Assembly (NCBI RefSeq): GCF_024397895.1
Contig: NZ_CP073346.1
Location: forward strand, 930,001 to 994,000
Direction: 5' to 3'
Source of the DNA: Pseudomonas benzenivorans
GTDB taxonomy: Bacteria; Pseudomonadota; Gammaproteobacteria; Pseudomonadales; Pseudomonadaceae
DNA length: 64,000 nucleotides
Made by a program: the position numbers and the translations under genes. Positions 58,671 through 64,000 of the stretch are shown one piece after another. The first letter of the stretch is position 1; each line of letters opens with the position of its first letter. The notes under the pieces were generated by a model. It saw only the letters and a list, made by a program, of their open reading frames with translations. It did not search any database and was not told the origin of the DNA.

Positions 58671-61280
58671 ATGATCAGCCGGCGCACCTGGCTGCGACTC
58701 AGCTGTCTCCTGCTAGTGCTGGCCCTGCTCGGCGGTTACGCCTACTTGAGCTGGGGACGCCTGCTCGAGCGCCAGCATATCCAGCGCTTCGACTGGCATA
58801 CGCCGCGCCTGACCCCGGACGGCTTAAGCCTCAGGCGCCTCGAGCTGCAACAGCAGAGCCCGGCCGGTACGCTGCAGCTGCAGATAGTCGGCCTGCAGCT
58901 GGGCTGGCGGGACTTCAGCCTGGAACCGCCCTTTTGGCAACAGGTCCGGATCGAACGACTGGCACTGCAGTGGCGCCCGGCTGCCGAGCGCGCGGAGACC
59001 GCCGAGCAAGCGCCCCCGCTGGATTTCCAGGCGTTGGGCCAACTCCTGGCCGCCCTGCCCCGCAGTCTGGTCGTTGAAGAGCTGCTCGCCGACCTGCCCT
59101 GCGCCAAGGGCCACTGCGAGCTGCGTGGCGACCTCCACCAAACCCGCACGGCTAGCGCAGGCACGCAGCTGGAGATGCAGCTACAGCGCCAAGGCGGCGA
59201 CAGCCAACTGAGCGTCAATGCGCAACTGCACACCGACGCCGATACCCTGGAGCTGCAGCTGGCCCTGGCGCTCGATCAGCGCCCCCAGCTCAGCCTGCAC
59301 AGCAGCCTGCAACGCACCGCCGATGGCCAGCAGTGGCACGGCGAACTGGCGGCGCCGACGCTGAACGAGTCCGCGGTCCTGCGCACCTGGCTCGAGGACT
59401 GGGCACCACTCCCTGAGTTGTCGCTGCCCGGGGCGCCGAGCGCCGCACAACTATCGGCCAGCTGGCAATTGCAACTGCCCCAAGGCGCCCCGGACCTCGA
59501 CCTGCTGCGCCGCGCCAGCGGCCGGCTAAGCGCCAGCGGCACACTCCCCGAGCCCTGGCCCATCCCGGGGCTCGGCCAGCTGCAGGGCGAGTTCAGCCTG
59601 GCCCTGCTCGGTCTCGATGGGCACTGGCGGGCCGAACAGCTGGCCGCCGACCTCACGGTGCAGCAGCCGCTGGCCGACTGGCAGCGGACGCTGCCCGCCA
59701 CACTGCGCAGCGACTCGCTGCAACTGCGCATCGAGGCGAGCGAGTCGCAGGACGTGCTCGCAGACAAGCTGACCGAACGCGCCCTGCCCCTGGCGATCCA
59801 TCTGCGCGGCCAGGGTTCGACACCCTTCGAGCTGCGCGCTCAACTGGCCCTGACCAACGCGCCGCCCTGGGCCGCGCAGCTCACCGCCGCCCAGCTCGAC
59901 ATCAGCAGCCCGCGGCTCGATCTGGCCGACTGGCAAGCGCGCAAGCTGAAGGCCAGCCTGCAGTTCGAGGGTTACCTGGACGCCGAACAACTGAGCCTCG
60001 ACTTGCTCAAGGGGTCGCAACTGAACCTCGAGCGGCTGACCGGCAGCGACCTGCAGCTGAAGCGACTGCGCGCCGACCTGGCTGGCCTGCAGTTGCAGGC
60101 TCAGCTGCAGGACGGAGCCGCCGAGGAGTGGCGCCTTGAAGGCCCCCTCGGGCTCCGCGCACGGCGCCTTGCCCATCCCGCCCTGATAACCCAGGGCTGG
60201 CGGTGGCAAGGCCGACTAAAGGCGATCGAGGAGCAGATAGAGTTGAACGGCCGGGTGTCCGCCGATTCGGACCTCCAGCTGCCTGTGCAATTGAGCTATG
60301 ACGGCAATCGCGGCCTGCATGCCCACGCCCAGCTGCCGGAGCTGTTCCTGCGCGCCGGCAACCCGCTGGCCAAGACCCTGGCGCACTGGCCGGCTCTGCT
60401 CGAGCTGAACCGGGGACGGCTGAGCGCCAGCGCGGTGCTGAACCTGCCGCCCAATCAGGCGACGGCGCTGAAACTCGACCTGACGGCCAAAGGGTTGGCC
60501 GGGATCTATGACCGCGCCGCACTCAGCGGCCTCGACGCGCGGGCGCAGGTCAACCTGGCGCGAGGCGAGCTTCGGGTGACACTGGCCGAGCTGCGCCTGA
60601 AGGAAGCCAATCCAGGCGTCCCTGTCGGCCCGCTGCAACTGCGCGCCGACTACCGCGCGCCCATCGCACAGCTCGACCGGGGCCTGCTGGAGCTGCACCA
60701 GGCCCAGGCTGGGCTGATGGGCGGCACCGTGCGCGTGGCACCCGATCGCTGGCGCCTCGAACGGATTCCGCTGCTGGTGCCCCTGGAGCTGCGCGGCCTG
60801 CAACTCAACCGGCTGTTCACCCTGTACCCCGCCGAGGGCCTGGCCGGCACCGGCATCTTCGATGGCCAGCTGCCGCTGCACCTGAGCACGGAGGGTATCC
60901 AGGTCGAGCGCGGTCGGATCGCCGCCCGCACCCCGGGCGGGCGCCTGCAACTGCGCTCCGAGCGCATCAGGGCACTGGGCAGCAGCAATCCCACCATGCA
61001 ATTGGTCACCCAGTCATTGGAAGACTTTCACTTCACCACGCTGCGCAGCCAGGTGGACTACGATCCCCAGGGCAAGCTGCTGCTGACCATGCGCCTGGAA
61101 GGACAGAACCCGGCCATCGAGCAGGGCCGCCCGATTCACTTCAACATCAACCTGGAAGAAGACATTCCCTCGCTCTTGGCCAGCCTGCAATTGACCGATA
61201 AGGTGAACGAAATCATCCGCCGACGCGTGCAACAACGCATACTGGAACGCAACGCCAACGCCGCTCCCAAGGAGCCTTGA
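58671..61280 (+). CDS. ydbH: YdbH-family intermembrane lipid-transport protein
   Basis: 869 aa. One N-terminal membrane anchor (LRLSCLLLVLALLGGYAYL) is followed by a long beta-rich repeat region characteristic of AsmA/TamB-like bridge proteins. The C-terminal segment (QVDYDPQGKLLLTMRLEGQNPAIEQGRPIHFNINLEEDIPSLLASLQLTDKVNEIIRRRV) is the YdbH signature. With YnbE it forms a hydrophobic bridge between inner and outer membranes that carries phospholipids. The ATG at 58671 is the first that gives a membrane anchor; the ribosome site is weak. Confidence 0.9.
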   Translation: MISRRTWLRLSCLLLVLALLGGYAYLSWGRLLERQHIQRFDWHTPRLTPDGLSLRRLELQQQSPAGTLQLQIVGLQLGWRDFSLEPPFWQQVRIERLALQWRPAAERAETAEQAPPLDFQALGQLLAALPRSLVVEELLADLPCAKGHCELRGDLHQTRTASAGTQLEMQLQRQGGDSQLSVNAQLHTDADTLELQLALALDQRPQLSLHSSLQRTADGQQWHGELAAPTLNESAVLRTWLEDWAPLPELSLPGAPSAAQLSASWQLQLPQGAPDLDLLRRASGRLSASGTLPEPWPIPGLGQLQGEFSLALLGLDGHWRAEQLAADLTVQQPLADWQRTLPATLRSDSLQLRIEASESQDVLADKLTERALPLAIHLRGQGSTPFELRAQLALTNAPPWAAQLTAAQLDISSPRLDLADWQARKLKASLQFEGYLDAEQLSLDLLKGSQLNLERLTGSDLQLKRLRADLAGLQLQAQLQDGAAEEWRLEGPLGLRARRLAHPALITQGWRWQGRLKAIEEQIELNGRVSADSDLQLPVQLSYDGNRGLHAHAQLPELFLRAGNPLAKTLAHWPALLELNRGRLSASAVLNLPPNQATALKLDLTAKGLAGIYDRAALSGLDARAQVNLARGELRVTLAELRLKEANPGVPVGPLQLRADYRAPIAQLDRGLLELHQAQAGLMGGTVRVAPDRWRLERIPLLVPLELRGLQLNRLFTLYPAEGLAGTGIFDGQLPLHLSTEGIQVERGRIAARTPGGRLQLRSERIRALGSSNPTMQLVTQSLEDFHFTTLRSQVDYDPQGKLLLTMRLEGQNPAIEQGRPIHFNINLEEDIPSLLASLQLTDKVNEIIRRRVQQRILERNANAAPKEP

Positions 61281-61293
61281 AGGAGGACGCGCC

Positions 61294-61485
61294 ATGCGCG
61301 TGCAGATCTGTCTACCGATCTTGCTACTGGGCCTGCTGAGTGCAGCCTGCACCCCGACCGTGCAGCTGACCGCCCCCAAGGAGCCGATCAACATCAACCT
61401 CAACGTGAAGATTGAGCACGAAATCTACATCAAGGTGGACAAGGCGCTGGACGACATGTTCAGCGAGTCCAGCGGACTGTTTTGA
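61294..61485 (+). CDS. ynbE: YnbE-like outer-membrane lipoprotein
   Basis: 63 aa with lipobox LSAAC. The mature part NINLNVKIEHEIYIKVDKALDDMF is the YnbE signature that pairs beta-strands with YdbH. The ATG has AGGAGGA upstream. It lies 13 bp after ydbH and 11 bp before the ydbL start. Confidence 0.9.
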   Translation: MRVQICLPILLLGLLSAACTPTVQLTAPKEPININLNVKIEHEIYIKVDKALDDMFSESSGLF

Positions 61486-61496
61486 GGAGCCCAGCC

Positions 61497-61841
61497 ATGA
61501 CCCTGTCTAGACGCATCGCCAGCCTGTTACTGCTGCTCAGCCTGAGCCTGCCGGCCCTGGCCCTGAACCTCAACGAGGCCATGTCAGCCCTCGGCCCGGC
61601 CAAGGCCAGCGGCCAGCTCGGCGAGATGCCCAACGGCTACCTGGGCGTGGTGAAATCCGGCGGCCAAGCCGCGGAAATCGCCCGCCTGATCAACCAGGCC
61701 CGGCGCGCCGAATACCAGAAACTGGCCGACGAGAACGGCATCAAGCGCAGCGACGTGGAAGCCATCGCCGGGCAGAAAGCCATCGACAGAACCCCCTCCG
61801 GCCAGTACATCCAGCTCCAGGGTCAGTGGCGACGCAAGTAG
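61497..61841 (+). CDS. ydbL: YdbL family periplasmic protein (DUF1318)
   Basis: 114 aa with a signal peptide (cleavage after ALA). The DUF1318 stretch is GYLGVVKSGGQAAEIARLINQARRAEYQKLADENGI. GAGGAG precedes the ATG at 61497. It is the third member of the ydbH-ynbE-ydbL operon and is thought to modulate the lipid bridge. Confidence 0.9.
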   Translation: MTLSRRIASLLLLLSLSLPALALNLNEAMSALGPAKASGQLGEMPNGYLGVVKSGGQAAEIARLINQARRAEYQKLADENGIKRSDVEAIAGQKAIDRTPSGQYIQLQGQWRRK

Positions 61842-61856
61842 TTCACCGCGAGAACG

Positions 61857-61894
61857 ACAAAGCCCCCCCGACGCGCAAACCTCGGGGGCTTTGT
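61857..61894 (+). terminator. Terminator of the ydbH-ynbE-ydbL operon
   Basis: ACAAAGCCCCC and GGGGGCTTTGT form an 11-bp stem 15 bp after the ydbL stop, followed by CTTGT. It is a good intrinsic terminator candidate. Confidence 0.8.
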
Positions 61895-62028
61895 CTTGTA
61901 GATGCGGTGGATAACACCAGAAAAGGCACGCTGGCCGCTCACTGTTGAGGGTCCGCCCCGAAGCCTCGAGTCAGGAGCTGGCCTTGCCACTCATATCCGG
62001 CGACTGCCGCAAAATTCCCCCAAACGAA

Positions 62029-62062
62029 AAAGGCTCCAGAGGCGTAAACCTCTGGAGCCTTT
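62029..62062 (-). terminator. Terminator of tRNA-Ser
   Basis: AAAGGCTCCAGAGG and CCTCTGGAGCCTTT form a perfect 14-bp stem with a 6-nt loop. On the minus strand it is followed by TTTTTCG, just past the tRNA 3' end. Confidence 0.88.
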
Positions 62063-62067
62063 GAATA

Positions 62068-62157
62068 TGGCGGGGAGATAGGGATTTGAACCCTAGGTAC
62101 CATCGCTGATACAACGGATTTCGAATCCGTCCCGTTCGGCCACTCCGGCATCTCCCC
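62068..62157 (-). tRNA. tRNA-Ser (CGA)
   Basis: 90 nt with CCA encoded and the long variable arm of serine tRNAs. The acceptor stem is GGGGAGA/TCTCCCC, the anticodon loop ATTCGAAAT gives CGA, and the T-loop GGTTCAAATCC is canonical. Confidence 0.96.
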
Positions 62158-62286
62158 ACGGCGGCGCGCATGATAACAGCTGAAAGCGATTTGGCGAACC
62201 CCATTGAGATTTTTTTTCGCCTGCTTTCAGGTGCTTGCGTTAGGACCTGAGCCAGCCAGGGCACCAACGGCAGAAGTCCACTCCAA

Positions 62287-62311
62287 CAAAAAGAGGCGCC
62301 CAAGCGCCTCT
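62287..62311 (-). terminator. Terminator of purC
   Basis: AGAGGCGC and GCGCCTCT with a 4-nt loop, followed on the minus strand by TTTTTG, 23 bp after the purC stop. Confidence 0.85.
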
Positions 62312-62333
62312 CCTGATCCGTCCGGCTTTCGCC

Positions 62334-63203
62334 TCAGGCGGTTAGCCGGGTCAGGGCTTCGCGGTACTTGTCGGCGGTCTTCTGCGCCACCTCGGCCGGG
62401 ACAGCCGGCGCCGGTGGCTGCTTGTTCCAGCCGGTGGACTCCAGCCAGTCGCGCACGAACTGCTTGTCGAAACTCGGTGGGTTCCTTCCTTCGACATAGC
62501 TGTCGGCCGGCCAGAAGCGACTGGAGTCCGGAGTCAGCACCTCGTCCATCAGGGTCAAAGTGCCGTCGTCATCCAGGCCGAATTCGAACTTGGTATCGGC
62601 GATGATGATGCCGCGGGTGGCCGCGTACTCCACCGCCTTGCTGTACAGGGCGATTGCGGTGTCGCGCACCTGGGCGGCGAGCTCGGCACCGATGATGGCT
62701 TCGCACTGCTCGAAGGAGATGTTCTCGTCGTGATCGCCAACCGCCGCCTTGGTCGAGGGGGTGAAGATCGGCCGCGGCAGCTTGGCGGCCTCCTGCAGGC
62801 CAGCCGGCAAGGGGATGCCACAGACGGTGCCGCTCTTCTGGTACTCCTTCCAGCCGGAGCCGACGATGTAGCCGCGCACGATGGCCTCGACGGCGACCGG
62901 CTTGAGACGCTTGGCCACTACCGCACGTCCTTCGACCAGGGGCAACTCGGCGGCCGACACCACATCCTCGACGCGGTCGCCAGTGAAGTGGTTGGGCACC
63001 ACGTCGGCCAGCTTGTCGAACCAAAAATTGGAGATCGAGGTGAGGATCTTGCCCTTGTCCGGAATCGGCTCGGCAAGAATCACGTCAAAGGCCGAGAGGC
63101 GGTCGGTGGCGACCATCAGCATGCGCTGGTCATCGATTTCATAGAGATCGCGGACTTTGCCCGAGTAGATCTTCTTAAGGCTCAGGGTCGCAGGAGTGGT
63201 CAT
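62334..63203 (-). CDS. purC: SAICAR synthetase PurC, long form
   Basis: 289 aa. It catalyses ATP-dependent joining of CAIR and aspartate in purine synthesis. Seen motifs: [31 protein letters not shown] at the start, [12 protein letters not shown] near 125, IADTKFEFG near 210 and [13 protein letters not shown] near 228. The start at 63203 (MTTPATL) is the usual one. The protein is about 50 residues longer than the 236-aa PurC common in P. aeruginosa and E. coli and resembles the betaproteobacterial/yeast type. It follows bamC, where the short form normally resides in Pseudomonas. Confidence 0.92.
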   Translation of the reverse strand: MTTPATLSLKKIYSGKVRDLYEIDDQRMLMVATDRLSAFDVILAEPIPDKGKILTSISNFWFDKLADVVPNHFTGDRVEDVVSAAELPLVEGRAVVAKRLKPVAVEAIVRGYIVGSGWKEYQKSGTVCGIPLPAGLQEAAKLPRPIFTPSTKAAVGDHDENISFEQCEAIIGAELAAQVRDTAIALYSKAVEYAATRGIIIADTKFEFGLDDDGTLTLMDEVLTPDSSRFWPADSYVEGRNPPSFDKQFVRDWLESTGWNKQPPAPAVPAEVAQKTADKYREALTRLTA

Positions 63204-63233
63204 ATCGGGATTTCCGCCTTTAGCAAACGAAAC

Positions 63234-63258
63234 AGGCGAAACCTGCGGGGTTTCGCCT
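63234..63258. terminator. Hairpin between bamC and purC
   Basis: AGGCGAAACC and GGTTTCGCCT with a 5-nt loop, in the 105-bp gap after the bamC stop. On the minus strand it is followed by GTTTCG. It probably ends or attenuates bamC transcription before purC. Confidence 0.7.
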
Positions 63259-63308
63259 ATTGGTTTTCGCCCGGCCCGCACCTGCGGCCCGGGCCGATGG
63301 TTCGATTT

Positions 63309-64000
63309 CTAGCCGAGGTTTTCCTGGATCAGGCCCAGCACCCGACGGGCGACATCGGCCGGCGCCACGGTGTTGAGATCCTTCTCCACGGTGACCTGGA
63401 CGCTGTCGCCGACCGGCGTCAGGCGTACCTGGTAGCGCTCGGCACGGGCCTCGATCTCTTCCTTGTCCGGTTCGCCGCCGAGCAATGAACCGAAGAAGCC
63501 GGGCTCCTCACCCTTGACCTTGGTGCCTTCGGCCAGGTTGATGTAGTACACGCCGAGGCTGCGATTGAGGTCGTCGACGCGCACGTCGGCCAGCTCCAGG
63601 GAGCGACCCACACCGGACCAGGCGCGATCGAAGTCGGCGCCCAGATTCAGCACCGGGTTGCCGTTGCCGTCCTCCGACAGGCTGACCCGGCTCGGCGCGT
63701 CGAAATCGCGCGCGGCCAGCAGGGACACGGAGCCACCCTGTTCGGCGCTACTCGCCAAGCTCGCCAGCAGCTCGTCGAGCAGCGCGGCATCCAGGCTCGT
63801 GTTGGCGCTGCGGCTGGTGAAGGCCACGTCGGCACTGCTGCCGGCCGGACGCTCGGCGCTGACCACGAAGATCTCGCTGGTGTTGCGCTGCACGCCCGGC
63901 TCGATGCGCACCCGCACGCGGGTTTCGGCATCGGCTGCCACGTCCGGAGCCTTGCTGCTCAGACGACGCGCCATCGCGCTGGACAGCGCGTCGAAACGCT
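63309..64000 (-). CDS. bamC: Outer-membrane assembly lipoprotein BamC, C-terminal part
   Basis: The gene enters from the right edge; 230 codons are visible and the frame is open to the end, so the N-terminus with its lipobox is outside the window. The NlpB/DapX family is recognised from the two helix-grip domains (SLLAARDFDAPSRVSLSEDGNGNPVLNLGADFDRAWSGVGRSLE and YQVRLTPVGDSVQVTVEKDL). BamC is a lipoprotein of the Bam complex that inserts outer-membrane proteins. In Pseudomonas it lies between dapA and purC, as here. Confidence 0.88.
   Translation of the reverse strand, partial: RFDALSSAMARRLSSKAPDVAADAETRVRVRIEPGVQRNTSEIFVVSAERPAGSSADVAFTSRSANTSLDAALLDELLASLASSAEQGGSVSLLAARDFDAPSRVSLSEDGNGNPVLNLGADFDRAWSGVGRSLELADVRVDDLNRSLGVYYINLAEGTKVKGEEPGFFGSLLGGEPDKEEIEARAERYQVRLTPVGDSVQVTVEKDLNTVAPADVARRVLGLIQENLG

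Noticed and set aside
61905..61918. GGTGGATAAC resembling the start of the repeated element
   Set aside because: No inverted partner box and no T6 tract at the expected 75-bp distance.
1..64000. CRISPR arrays, insertion sequences, prophage or integron features
   Set aside because: No regularly spaced repeats, transposase or integrase motifs, or att-like duplications at tRNA genes were found.

Overview
The window is a GC-rich (roughly two-thirds G+C by eye) gammaproteobacterial chromosome segment, almost certainly Pseudomonas. The right half contains a gene run that I recognise from memory as collinear with the P. aeruginosa PA3256-PA3272 neighbourhood: quinone oxidoreductase, tail-specific protease prc/algO, EAL-CBS-GGDEF protein, FKBP lipoprotein, tRNA-Asp/tRNA-Val, rdgC, MFS-acyltransferase, azlCD-like pair, AraC, GNAT and an SSSF-type hybrid kinase. 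bamC next to purC at the right edge fits as well. No phage, insertion sequence, integrase or CRISPR array is visible.

Layout. 1-8.5 kb: end of a phosphopantetheinyl transferase gene, aminopeptidase apeB, then a GntR/UTRA regulator divergent from an ABC importer operon that also encodes an alkaline-phosphatase-superfamily hydrolase and a HAD phosphatase. The divergent region carries a Pho-box-like triple 11-bp repeat and CTAG-centred palindromes, which fits organophosphorus scavenging. 8.6-13.3 kb: a LysR regulator, an F420-hydrogenase-beta-like flavin/iron-sulfur protein, and a tmpA/tmpB-like pair (2-oxoglutarate oxygenase plus HD-domain diiron oxygenase) expected to cleave a trimethylammonium phosphonate to glycine betaine and phosphate. 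Two near-identical operator-like motifs tie the two transcription units together. 13.4-18.5 kb: a giant PAS hybrid kinase with a degenerate ATP-binding domain, overlapping a REC-GGDEF response regulator.

18.9-27.8 kb: a probable undescribed catabolic locus. RidA, a BCCT transporter, an M19-dipeptidase-like protein that lacks metal ligands and a ketoglutarate-semialdehyde-type aldehyde dehydrogenase face a LysR gene, a 573-aa protein of unknown family, a DUF3726 protein and a TauE/SafE-type permease. A GATAAG-N5-CTTATC dyad lies upstream of both arms, so they look like one regulon. 27.8-36 kb: an AttEFGH/Lol-like ABC exporter with its lipoprotein, then peroxide defence (ohr, ahpF, ahpC) and a quinone oxidoreductase.

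36-56 kb: the conserved housekeeping block named above, including a textbook guanidine-II riboswitch ahead of sugE/gdx, and rmuC. 57-58.5 kb: a RES-Xre type II toxin-antitoxin pair. 58.7-61.8 kb: ydbH-ynbE-ydbL, an envelope lipid-transport bridge. 62-64 kb: tRNA-Ser(CGA), a long-form purC and the 3' part of bamC. The main unexplained non-coding signal is a pair of about 106-bp elements at 42070-42175 and 56928-57033. They align without gaps, begin with a DnaA-box-like inverted pair, end in a T6 tract, and each precedes a minus-strand gene.
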